A stretch of DNA of 20,773 nucleotides from a bacterium (lineage in GTDB: Bacteria > Spirochaetota > UBA4802 > UBA5550), in the NCBI GenBank assembly GCA_024224995.1, contig JAAENB010000556.1, positions 1-20,773 on the forward strand, in the 5' to 3' direction. The translations under genes and the position numbers were made by a program. This document shows, piece after piece, positions 1 through 6,620 of the stretch. The notes under the pieces are model-generated. The model saw only the letters and a program-made list of their open reading frames with translations, ran no database searches and had not been told where the DNA came from. Position 1 is the first letter of the stretch. Each line of letters starts with the position of its first letter.

Positions 1-62
1 GACCCTGTATAGCGGGGTGCGACCCCTGCGAGGGGAAAAAATACGTCAGAACCTAAATAGTA
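1..62 (-). repeat. Dispersed short repeat, left copy
   Basis: Read on the minus strand, this stretch begins TACTATTTAG, continues through a T-rich run and ends GCTATACAGGGTC. The same order appears on the plus strand at 20534-20577, where it ends GCTACACAGGGTC, without about 19 nt of intervening GC-rich sequence. A third partial copy starts at 20745. The copies are imperfect. I infer a dispersed repeat family lying next to long hairpins; no coding sequence is apparent. Confidence 0.5.
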
Positions 63-77
63 TTGCGATCTGCATCT

Positions 78-163
78 GGCCTGGAAGTATCCCTCTTCTA
101 AATGTGAGGACTGTTTGAGCAGAGCGAGTTCCGCAGCATTTAGAAGAGGGATGCTTCCAGGCC
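78..163. repeat. Long hairpin element 1 (27-bp stem)
   Basis: Positions 78-104 and 137-163 are inverted copies over 27 bases with one mismatch, which would be G.U in RNA. The 32-nt loop contains a core at 109-133 (GACTGTTTGAGC then AGAGCGAGTTCCG) found almost unchanged in the loop of the hairpin at 20610-20720, whose stem is unrelated. The rest of the 279-nt stretch 1-279 holds only the left dispersed repeat, a second hairpin at 220-247 and a short tandem repeat. It could be a REP-like or MITE-like element or a structured RNA. Confidence 0.7.
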
Positions 164-219
164 CGCTCACAATCAAAATTTAGTTTCTTGAGAGAGGTAA
201 AAAAACGCAGCAAAATTAC

Positions 220-247
220 GAAAGCGCGGTGACTTCACCGCGCTTTC
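220..247 (-). terminator. Hairpin downstream of the phospholipase gene
   Basis: GAAAGCGCGGTG and CACCGCGCTTTC form a perfect 12-bp stem around the loop ACTT. It lies just beyond the 3' end of the minus-strand phospholipase C-like gene. Reading leftward, the stem is followed by a short T-rich segment and a second T run a little further on. It is probably a rho-independent terminator, although the T tract is not immediately adjacent. Confidence 0.6.
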
Positions 248-251
248 CCAT

Positions 252-279
252 TCTGTGAAATAGAATCTGTGAAATAGAA
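252..279. repeat. 14-bp tandem duplication
   Basis: The 14-mer TCTGTGAAATAGAA occurs twice in a row, ending right at the stop codon of the minus-strand phospholipase C-like gene. It is a minor local duplication with no evident function. Confidence 0.8.
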
Positions 280-1371
280 TTAGAATTTTCTTAGATCTTC
301 TTCCACATAAAGATCATATACGTATTTTTCCAGTATCAGGACATTGATGGCAACAGCGCCGTTATATCCAATGATACCTGCTGCTCTGCGGACTTCGGAA
401 TCCTCGGAATAGAGAGGAGCTGTGTTATTCAGGGCTTTATTCGCGAAGAATACAAAGATCTCCTGTAGGGTTATATTTTTTAACTGAGAATCATCAGTTA
501 TGGAATATTCCGTTTTAAATTCTTCGATGTAATCCTCTACAACGGTAACATCAAACAGGCTTGTATAATTATCATTTACCCAGCCTTCATAGCCAGTATG
601 ATAATTATCCGACGTATCCCATACATGCTGGGTTACATTAGCGTCTCCGGCCATATGCAGTGTTGAGCCCAGGTACTGAAGCGTATCCCAGGTTATGGTT
701 GTTGAACTCTTGCCCTCAATTGATCTGCCGTACCAGTAGGCACCGGCGTTGCTGGACGGTTCAAAGATCACGTCCTGGTAATCGTCGTAATTATTATCGG
801 GAGTTGTTGAATAATACTGCTCTGAAGCGGAATTTTGATATTTGAATTTATACGCGGACTTGACTCCCTTTCCGCCGGTATCATTAAAGATCTCTTTTCC
901 CGCGTTTCCTTTATTCTGCACATCCTGGTTATACAGGGCAGAATACATAAGGCCGTTATTCCCCCAGAATCCGTCTCCCATTGAGTACTGATAGCTATAC
1001 CCGTCATAGGCATTGCCATTGGTTCCCGGCCGGAACATAGAAAAAAAATGCCAGAAACTGGTAAAATTCGCGACAAACCCTCCTATTTCTCCATGAGTCC
1101 GGTACCCGATCCACCAGCCGCCTATTGATGTATCGTAAAAATCATCGGTCTCTGAATTCTTAATGCCGAGCTTTTCCGCGACATCATCGCCGCCCGCATA
1201 TTTCAGAAAATTAGCGGCAAAATATTCACCGGTTCCATCTGTTTTGCTTTCCATATACTCAAAAGCATCTACTACCGAGTCTTTATGAGTATTGAATTGC
1301 CATGCATTTCCTGTGCCAAGACAAATAAAAATAATGGCCATAACCATTATGGTGCTAAAAAAATTTTTCAT
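280..1371 (-). CDS. Secreted zinc-dependent phospholipase C-like protein
   Basis: This is an exported protein of 363 aa. Its signal peptide (residues 1-23) ends GNA, so the mature chain would begin with Trp24. Zinc phospholipases C such as the Bacillus cereus enzyme also begin with a Trp whose amino group binds zinc. A further zinc-ligand series is visible as LHMAGD...H then H...E: His239, Asp243, His249, His258 and Glu262, with the spacing H-x3-D-x5-H and H-x3-E typical of the family. His29 and the FWH histidine near residue 108 are candidates for the remaining ligands. I chose the ATG at 1371 because GGAG lies 6 nt upstream; a start at 1395 has no ribosome site. The chain is longer than the roughly 280-aa Bacillus precursor, with extra Gly/Asn/Tyr-rich middle sequence. 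The substrate is probably phospholipid, but this is untested. It is not obviously linked to the injection-system genes. Confidence 0.82.
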   Translation of the reverse strand: MKNFFSTIMVMAIIFICLGTGNAWQFNTHKDSVVDAFEYMESKTDGTGEYFAANFLKYAGGDDVAEKLGIKNSETDDFYDTSIGGWWIGYRTHGEIGGFVANFTSFWHFFSMFRPGTNGNAYDGYSYQYSMGDGFWGNNGLMYSALYNQDVQNKGNAGKEIFNDTGGKGVKSAYKFKYQNSASEQYYSTTPDNNYDDYQDVIFEPSSNAGAYWYGRSIEGKSSTTITWDTLQYLGSTLHMAGDANVTQHVWDTSDNYHTGYEGWVNDNYTSLFDVTVVEDYIEEFKTEYSITDDSQLKNITLQEIFVFFANKALNNTAPLYSEDSEVRRAAGIIGYNGAVAINVLILEKYVYDLYVEEDLRKF

Positions 1372-1441
1372 TTGAGTCTCCGTTAAATTGAACATTTTTT
1401 GTTTTGTTATTTTGTTGTTTTTTTGTTTTCTTGTTTTTTTT

Positions 1442-1478
1442 GCAGCCGCTCAAAAGCTGAACTCTTTTGAGCGGCTGC
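1442..1478. repeat. 15-bp perfect inverted repeat between two minus-strand genes
   Basis: GCAGCCGCTCAAAAG and its exact complement flank a 7-nt loop. The flanks are very T-rich on the plus strand: 1396-1441 upstream and a looser T-rich run downstream. On the minus strand, the direction of both neighbouring genes, the stem is therefore followed by an A-rich leader rather than a U tract. It may still separate the 1574-2104 gene from the phospholipase gene, but it is not a standard leftward terminator. Confidence 0.7.
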
Positions 1479-1573
1479 GATTTTATGTTTATGTTTTTTT
1501 CACGACTTCCTCTCCTTTTTGCTTCTCATGCTGTATAGAGATGCCGGTTAAGAGCTGGTTATTTTTTTATAAA

Positions 1574-2104
1574 TTATTCAAATTGTTCATTTTCTACCAT
1601 ATCGATCCTGCTTTCTATAAAGGCCTTTCCTTTTTTCATTTCGTTTAACGCTTCCTGCGCTTCGTTTATCTCAGCTTCGGTTCTTGATCCGTCGCGTATG
1701 GCCTGGTCTATGACGGATTCGCTTGTGCCGATCATGGCGATAAATTCAACCTTTGATTTTCCCAGTTTATTAAGGACTGCTGCCTTTTCTTTTTCTGATG
1801 AATAGGGTCTTTCTATTAGTGCAGCCTGTTCACGGACTTCATCAACATCTACGGTTATTGCGTTTCTTTCTTGAATCGCGGAATCAAAGGCTTCGGGACT
1901 AAAAACCATCCCGGAAATTGAACTCTTATTACTCTCTTTTTTACTTTTTTTACTTTCTTTACTCTCTTTTCTCTCTTTTCCCAAAGAACCACTCTCCCAT
2001 TCCGATGGGTGATTGGAATCCCCCTGTATAATAATAAAAAAAATGACTGATACACACACCAGTAGTGTACCAACAACTCGTGTTTTTGCGGTTCCCATCA
2101 TAGG
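1574..2104 (-). CDS. Small membrane-anchored protein with Lys/Ser-rich linker, unknown function
   Basis: I do not recognise a family. The 176-aa protein starts MMGTAKTR, then has one hydrophobic segment (about residues 10-26, VVGTLLVCVSVIFFIII) that looks like a signal anchor. A low-complexity Ser/Lys/Glu stretch follows (repeats of ESKESKKSKK type, about residues 45-62), and the C-terminal 110 residues look helical. This suggests an anchored periplasmic domain on a flexible charged stalk. I chose the ATG at 2104 because AGGAAG lies 7 nt upstream; the ATG at 2119 has no ribosome site. A run of seven C on the coding strand lies upstream in its promoter region (2145-2151). It precedes the phospholipase gene in the same direction, separated by an inverted repeat. 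Confidence 0.65.
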   Translation of the reverse strand, partial: PMMGTAKTRVVGTLLVCVSVIFFIIIQGDSNHPSEWESGSLGKERKESKESKKSKKESNKSSISGMVFSPEAFDSAIQERNAITVDVDEVREQAALIERPYSSEKEKAAVLNKLGKSKVEFIAMIGTSESVIDQAIRDGSRTEAEINEAQEALNEMKKGKAFIESRIDMVENEQFE

Positions 2105-2132
2105 ATATCTTCCTGACATACAGTTTGATAAA

Positions 2133-2151
2133 ATTTATAAAAGTGGGGGGG
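2133..2151 (-). promoter_or_regulatory. Promoter region with C7 homopolymer upstream of the 1574-2104 gene
   Basis: On the minus strand a TATAAA candidate -10 (2133-2138) sits 6 nt downstream of a run of seven C. The run would fall within the -35/-10 spacer. The -35 match is weak (AATACA at a 17-nt spacing). The tract is flanked by AAAGTG and CACTTT, so it could also form the loop of a small hairpin. Confidence 0.3.
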
Positions 2152-2206
2152 CACTTTGTATTATCGTTTACACCAGTAAATTACTAAGATTTAATTATGT
2201 TTTCAT

Positions 2207-2290
2207 CTCATATGAGGCCAATGTCTTTAAATGATAAGAATATTATGAAGATTTTATTGTGTTTTATGGTTTCTCATACCAAAGTATGAG
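2207..2290. promoter_or_regulatory. Two related small palindromes between divergent genes
   Basis: CTCATATGAG (2207-2216) is a perfect palindrome. CTCATAC-CAAA-GTATGAG (2273-2290) repeats the same half-sites with a 4-nt spacer. Both lie in the 285-nt gap between the divergently transcribed 2104 (minus) and 2390 (plus) genes, so they could be sites for one regulator. No regulator gene is in the window. Nearer the plus-strand gene, a TTGATA (2340-2345) and AATAAT (2363-2368) pair with 17-nt spacing could be its promoter, though it would leave a very short leader. Confidence 0.3.
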
Positions 2291-2389
2291 GAAATTATAC
2301 CCAGATCAGCCATTTGATCGATTTTCAATCTCCTGATTTTTGATATATTTCAAAGTATAAACAATAATAAAATTTTGGAGAACAATAAA

Positions 2390-3085
2390 ATGAAAATCAA
2401 AAAATCACAAATACTCATTCTTTCTTTACTTCTTTTCTTTATTTCACTAACTTCAGGCCTCTTTGCACAGGATGAAGCAAGCAGTCTGCACGATAGCGGT
2501 AATTTCTTTATAGGTATACATGGTTCATACGGAGGCACCTACTCTAATGTGAATATATCAACGTCGAATTCTGTAACGTTTGAATCTGCACTTGATCAAG
2601 GGTATGCTTTTGGAGCAGACTTTACTCTTACTGTTGCGAATAATATTGGTTTAATTCTTGGAGCCGACTACAGTATGAAAACCCTGGGAATGGAAATAAA
2701 CAATTATGGCGAAACAACCGGCAGCTGTAATATAAATTCTACTTTTTTAAATTTTAATGCCGGGATTAAAGGATTCATTGGTATATTCTATTGTGAGGCT
2801 GGGATTTTCGCAGCTATGCCTATTGGAAACTATAGTATGGAATTATTCGATAAAGACGGCAACTCTATTTCTAAAAAGACTTTCTCAGATGAATATATGG
2901 AAGATTTTAAGAATGAAATTGGTCCCTATGCGGGTCTTGGCGTAGCCATCCCGGTAAACGATTCTCTGACCATTGATCTGGGCGTAAAAGCTGAAGTATC
3001 ACTAACCGATCTAAGCAGTGATGGTGAATCCGGCTTTTCAAACAGGTCACTTATGGCAAAAGCAGGAATTACCGTAAAATTGTAA
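2390..3085 (+). CDS. Outer-membrane beta-barrel-like protein
   Basis: This exported protein has 231 aa. The signal peptide is clear: MKIKKSQ, a long Leu/Phe-rich core, and a likely cut at LFA|QDEA near residue 27. The mature chain alternates polar and hydrophobic residues with many Gly and aromatic residues (for example FFIGIHGSYGGTYSN, YAFGADFTLTV, LMAKAGITVKL at the end). This pattern is typical of small eight-stranded outer-membrane barrels and porin-like proteins. The ATG at 2390 has GGAG 9 nt upstream; the earlier TTG at 2375 overlaps that ribosome site and is unlikely. No specific ligand can be named. The gene stands alone between the left-hand genes and the injection-system unit, and no good terminator follows it. 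Confidence 0.7.
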   Translation: MKIKKSQILILSLLLFFISLTSGLFAQDEASSLHDSGNFFIGIHGSYGGTYSNVNISTSNSVTFESALDQGYAFGADFTLTVANNIGLILGADYSMKTLGMEINNYGETTGSCNINSTFLNFNAGIKGFIGIFYCEAGIFAAMPIGNYSMELFDKDGNSISKKTFSDEYMEDFKNEIGPYAGLGVAIPVNDSLTIDLGVKAEVSLTDLSSDGESGFSNRSLMAKAGITVKL

Positions 3086-3351
3086 AAAAACCGCAAAAAA
3101 ATAGAACCTGGCACAAATATTGCATATTAATATGATAAGAATGACAGAACAGATAGTCTTGACATATAAGCAGAGTTTTAATTTACTGGTAAAAATGCAA
3201 TTTTAGATAAAAAAATTGTCCTTTTTACCCAAAAAATAACACTTATATATTATACGCAAAGACAATAAACACAAACAAAAAACACAAGTGGCTGTGGGGG
3301 ATAAAACAGTCACTTTTTAACCGGTTACTAAATTTTTTATAAAAAAATGCT

Positions 3352-3379
3352 TTAACAATTGATCTCTTTTTGTTATAAT
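3352..3379 (+). promoter_or_regulatory. Strong sigma70-like promoter before the first injection-system unit
   Basis: TTAACA (3352-3357) and TATAAT (3374-3379) are separated by 16 nt, with TGT just before the -10 giving an extended -10. This lies about 150 nt upstream of the first lipoprotein. The 446-nt gap 3086-3531 is very AT-rich and otherwise holds no gene I can support. Another TATAAT at 3435-3440 and TTGACA boxes at 3159 and 3475 lack good partners. Confidence 0.5.
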
Positions 3380-3531
3380 AATAGTATAAAAGTATCTCTT
3401 TTTCTTTCTATATACAAATAGAGTGTGATATCTATATAATAGAAAAAAGCAATCACAAAAGAGCATATTTTTAGTTGACAACCAGGACAAACAAGAAGAG
3501 TACTATATAAAAGTTGTAATATAAAAAATTT

Positions 3532-4794
3532 ATGACAAAATATATAAAAGGGAGCTTACCGGGCTTTATGAAGAGAAAAAGTGTAGTCTATTTCATATTT
3601 TTATCATTATTGGTAGTCTTCAGTATAAATGTAATGAGCTGCAAAACTATTGGAGGGCTGTTTGGTGGTTCCGAAAGTGAAGAGGCAGCAGAAGATGAAG
3701 AGGAAGAAGGCCCGCCCGTACCGGTAGTTGGACTGATTCCATTCGATTTTACCGTATCAACAGGACCGGGCCTGGCAAACCAGGCATTAAGCGAAACTGC
3801 CCTGGCAATGGTAGACCGCAAGACCTTTAAGCCTGCCAGTTTACGGGAATGGATGAAAGAGAATTTCAATGGCGGTACAGCCCGGAACATTCCGGAAATA
3901 GTAGAACGGGCAGTGCAAACCGACATAAAGATAGATTTTGTATGCCACGGAAAAATATTTAAATCGGGATCAAAATATGGTGTTTTAATATCGCTCTACC
4001 CGGTCAAACCGGGAATAGAGCCGTCATATTATTACCGCTCATTCCCCAATTTCAACACCATAATGAGTGTAGCCAATGAAATGGTGGCGGAAATGGAAAC
4101 CAGGGCAACATCAAAAGCAAAGCCCTTTTTCAACAAATCGATATTTATAGAAAATTTTAATATAAATTTCTACACGTTCACAAATCTCAGTTCCGGAGAG
4201 CGGACCATTATTCCAATCCCCTATATAACAATAGACGGGAATTCATATAAGAGTGATAACCATTTTTACAATGAGCTTTTAGTCTACAATTTTCATATAA
4301 CCCGCTTATTTACCGTATGGAACAGCAATATGCAGGATTTCACCACGGAGAAACCGACCATTACCAGGGACATTGATTATGTGGTTTCTGTTGATATAGA
4401 TATCTCAAAGGCAATTTCCATGCTTACGGTAAAAGTCAGGGGAAAGAAGAGCAAGAAGACTTTTACCTTTAAATATCCGTTTAAAAGCCTGGAACTGGAT
4501 GAATTATATAAGCTCATGAGGGAAAACACCAAAAATATCATTTTAAAAATACTGAATGATTACGAGCAAAAACAGGTTGGGCAGATAAAGCTTGACTCAC
4601 TGAATAAATATCAGAGTGTTTTTTGTGAAAATTTTTACCTGGGAGAAGGAAAGCAGTTTAACCTGATATTTCCGGCAGGAACAGCGGATTTATCCATATC
4701 CGATGAGCGGTATAAAATATTTATATCTCCTTTTTCCGTAAGCAACAAGGTATTTAACCTGGAAGATTCATTTTTACTGGATTTGAAGAAATAA
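3532..4794 (+). CDS. Lipoprotein with acidic linker, first gene of the injection-system unit
   Basis: I do not recognise a family. The N-terminus has a basic patch (MKRKS), a hydrophobic core and VMSC, a relaxed lipobox, so Cys37 (Cys25 if the inner start is used) should be lipidated. A flexible Gly/Ser and then acidic linker (about residues 47-61) leads to a large soluble domain of about 350 residues with alternating beta and helical sequence. The start is uncertain: ATG 3532 has no clear ribosome site, while ATG 3568 gives a more ordinary 24-residue signal but its GGAG is 13 nt away. The gene follows a strong promoter-like sequence and precedes a second lipoprotein and the Ycf35 gene. I infer envelope anchoring of something encoded in this unit. 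The inner or outer membrane location cannot be decided. Confidence 0.7.
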   Translation: MTKYIKGSLPGFMKRKSVVYFIFLSLLVVFSINVMSCKTIGGLFGGSESEEAAEDEEEEGPPVPVVGLIPFDFTVSTGPGLANQALSETALAMVDRKTFKPASLREWMKENFNGGTARNIPEIVERAVQTDIKIDFVCHGKIFKSGSKYGVLISLYPVKPGIEPSYYYRSFPNFNTIMSVANEMVAEMETRATSKAKPFFNKSIFIENFNINFYTFTNLSSGERTIIPIPYITIDGNSYKSDNHFYNELLVYNFHITRLFTVWNSNMQDFTTEKPTITRDIDYVVSVDIDISKAISMLTVKVRGKKSKKTFTFKYPFKSLELDELYKLMRENTKNIILKILNDYEQKQVGQIKLDSLNKYQSVFCENFYLGEGKQFNLIFPAGTADLSISDERYKIFISPFSVSNKVFNLEDSFLLDLKK

Positions 4795-4905
4795 CAGGCC
4801 TTTTAAAGGCGAAAAATATTCTTTACAAGATATTGTGCATACGTACTGTTAGCTGCTAACCGAAAGCGGTGAAAATTAACTTAATATTATATTCGGGAGA
4901 AAATA

Positions 4906-5310
4906 ATGATGCAAACAACAAAGAGAATACTGAAAATACTAACCGTGCTATTTGCCGTTATACTTTTTTCATGCGCGCCGCGAATAGTGCACCTGGAGGA
5001 AATAAAATCGGAAAAGATCCCGGAAGTTAAAAGACTCGCGCCCCTGGTAGGAATGATAACTGAAATTGAAGAGGTTCGCGGTGAGCAGAAATTCATATAT
5101 ATAAAACTGGGCAGGAACAACGAGTGGTATAAGGCAGGATACATCGGTTTTGTTTATAATGACGTAAAAATGACCGAAAAAGTGGCAAAATTCAGAGTAG
5201 TGAAACTATATGATAAATTCTCAAAAGGGGAAATTCTTGAATTGAACTATACCATCGACCCGAAAGCGATAGTTTCCGTTGAGGTTGATCCAAGATTTTT
5301 GACCAAGTAA
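4906..5310 (+). CDS. Small lipoprotein, unknown function
   Basis: This 134-aa protein has a basic start (MMQTTKRILK), a hydrophobic core and an LFSC lipobox, so Cys23 is the expected lipidation site. The mature part is about 110 residues of predicted mixed strand (VGMITEIEEVRGEQKFIYIKLG, split by a loop, then KFRVVKLYDKF), a pattern compatible with a small beta-barrel or SH3-like fold. ATG 4906 has GGGAG 7 nt upstream. Only 15 nt separate it from the Ycf35 gene, so the two are probably cotranscribed. The 111-nt gap upstream holds a short palindrome (4798-4810) and no strong terminator. Confidence 0.65.
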   Translation: MMQTTKRILKILTVLFAVILFSCAPRIVHLEEIKSEKIPEVKRLAPLVGMITEIEEVRGEQKFIYIKLGRNNEWYKAGYIGFVYNDVKMTEKVAKFRVVKLYDKFSKGEILELNYTIDPKAIVSVEVDPRFLTK

Positions 5311-5325
5311 TCAGGAGGAACAAGC

Positions 5326-5733
5326 GTGTCTCATTTTACCAAAGTAAAGACCCAGATAAAGAACCTGGTAATGCTCAAACAGGCTCTGGATGATCTCAAT
5401 ATAACGTGTGTAGAAGCGGAAGAAGGGCAAACTATTGAAATAAAAGGCTGGAACAAGGATACCACTGAGGTTTTAATGGAGCTGAAAACCGGAAGTTCCT
5501 ATAGTGTTGGTGTTATAGAGAACCAGGAAACAGGAACCTATGAATTTGTGGCGGACTGGTGGGGCATTGAAACCTACACTGAGGTAACCCAGGAACAATT
5601 CATGAATAAAATAACCCAGAGATATGCCTATAATACGGTAATGGATAAAATTAAAGCAAAAGGCTATGACCTGGTAACCGAAGAAGTAGATGAGAAGGAG
5701 CAGCTTCATGTTGTGCTGCGGAAATGGGAGTAA
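5326..5733 (+). CDS. ycf35: Ycf35 / DUF1257 family protein
   Basis: The 135-aa protein begins MSHFTKVKTQIKNL and carries the hallmark blocks of the DUF1257/Ycf35 family. These are an N-terminal MSHF-TxxKTQI, a central FVADWWGIE (residues about 80-88), the ITQRYAYNTVMDK helix (about 100-112), and a C-terminal LHVVLRKW. The family is known from cyanobacteria and algal plastids and has no firmly assigned role. The start is GTG at 5326 with a perfect AGGAGG 7 nt upstream. It lies between a lipoprotein and a tail protein gene, in the same unit as a Ycf46-type ATPase and close to a DUF2997 gene. I infer that these three act together here, possibly in assembly or disassembly of the injection particle. 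Confidence 0.88.
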   Translation: MSHFTKVKTQIKNLVMLKQALDDLNITCVEAEEGQTIEIKGWNKDTTEVLMELKTGSSYSVGVIENQETGTYEFVADWWGIETYTEVTQEQFMNKITQRYAYNTVMDKIKAKGYDLVTEEVDEKEQLHVVLRKWE

Positions 5734-5739
5734 AAACAA

Positions 5740-6549
5740 TTGGCAGAAACAGATAACATTATTATGCCGAACCTTCTGGGAACCAATCTATTTCATATTC
5801 CCTTATTCCTTGAAGGGGCTGGTCTCCAGCTGGGTAAAGTAATATATGAAGATAGTGATTACGGGAATAATATAATTATTCACCAGAATATACGGCCCGG
5901 CGCGGAAGTCAAAAGCGGGAAAAAAATAGACCTTAAGGTCTCGGGGACAAATCCCATACGCTTTTTACCGTCAATAATCCAGTCAAGTGACATTCGGAAT
6001 AATGACATGTTGAGAAGATTTCTCTGGATATTCCAGTCAGTTCTTAACAGTATTAATATCAAACTCGACCATATTGATACTTATTTTAATCCCCTGGAAG
6101 CGCCGAAAGAATTTTTCCAGTGGCTGGCATCATGGTTTGCCATCAGTCTCGACTATGCCATTCCGGAAGAAAAAATGCGGCTCCTGGTAAAAGAAGCAGT
6201 AAACCTGTATCGCTGGCGGGGAACAGCCATAGGGATAGCCAAATTTTTAGAGATTATAACCGGGGTAATGCCGAAAGTAATCCAGAATGAAGTCCCCTAT
6301 CACGAATATGTAATTAAAGATGATCTCCTGGTAGAACGCCCGATTATTGGTGAAAATACCTCATTATATAATTTTATAGTTGAATTCCCGGTAAAATCGG
6401 ATCATTTTGATCTTGAAACAATGAAAAAGATTCACCAGATATTAAAATCTGAAAAACCGGCGCATTCGAATTATTTTGTTGTATTTCACCCGGAAGAAGG
6501 CGAAGAACAGAGAGATCATTCACTTATAGGCTTGGAAGAAATAAAATAG
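5740..6549 (+). CDS. PASTA-domain / phage tail protein I fusion
   Basis: The 269-aa protein has two parts. Residues about 8-68 match a PASTA domain: MPNLLG, a Gly-containing helix, LGKVIYE, IIHQNIRPGAEVKSG and IDLKVSG. Residues about 72-269 match the P2 gpI-like tail/baseplate protein family used in contractile injection systems, seen as RFLPSIIQ, LRRFLWIFQSVLNSI, LEAPKEFFQWLASWF, and LYRWRGTAIGIAKFLEIITG. The protein should sit at the baseplate. The start is TTG 5740 with GGGAG 9 nt upstream inside the end of the ycf35 gene, so translation is probably coupled; the next ATG (5764) would clip the PASTA start. A PASTA domain usually binds peptidoglycan or acts as a spacer, so the fusion may target or tether the baseplate to cell wall. 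Confidence 0.83.
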   Translation: MAETDNIIMPNLLGTNLFHIPLFLEGAGLQLGKVIYEDSDYGNNIIIHQNIRPGAEVKSGKKIDLKVSGTNPIRFLPSIIQSSDIRNNDMLRRFLWIFQSVLNSINIKLDHIDTYFNPLEAPKEFFQWLASWFAISLDYAIPEEKMRLLVKEAVNLYRWRGTAIGIAKFLEIITGVMPKVIQNEVPYHEYVIKDDLLVERPIIGENTSLYNFIVEFPVKSDHFDLETMKKIHQILKSEKPAHSNYFVVFHPEEGEEQRDHSLIGLEEIK

Positions 6550-6620
6550 GGTCTCACTCAGTGAAGATCCTGAAGTTTTAAAAAAATTATAATATTTTAC
6601 GAAATATAAAGGTTAACACG

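Noticed and set aside
78..163. CRISPR or integron attC site at the window ends
   Set aside because: Only one hairpin per site, no regular spacers, no cas or integrase genes, and no attC core sites seen.
1442..1478. Standard leftward terminator for the 1574-2104 gene
   Set aside because: The stem is perfect, but on the minus strand it is followed by A-rich sequence, not a U tract; kept only as an inverted repeat.
3475..3506. TTGACA near 3475 as the main promoter of the first unit
   Set aside because: The best -10-like hexamer downstream is 20 nt away, too far; the extended -10 promoter at 3352-3379 fits better.
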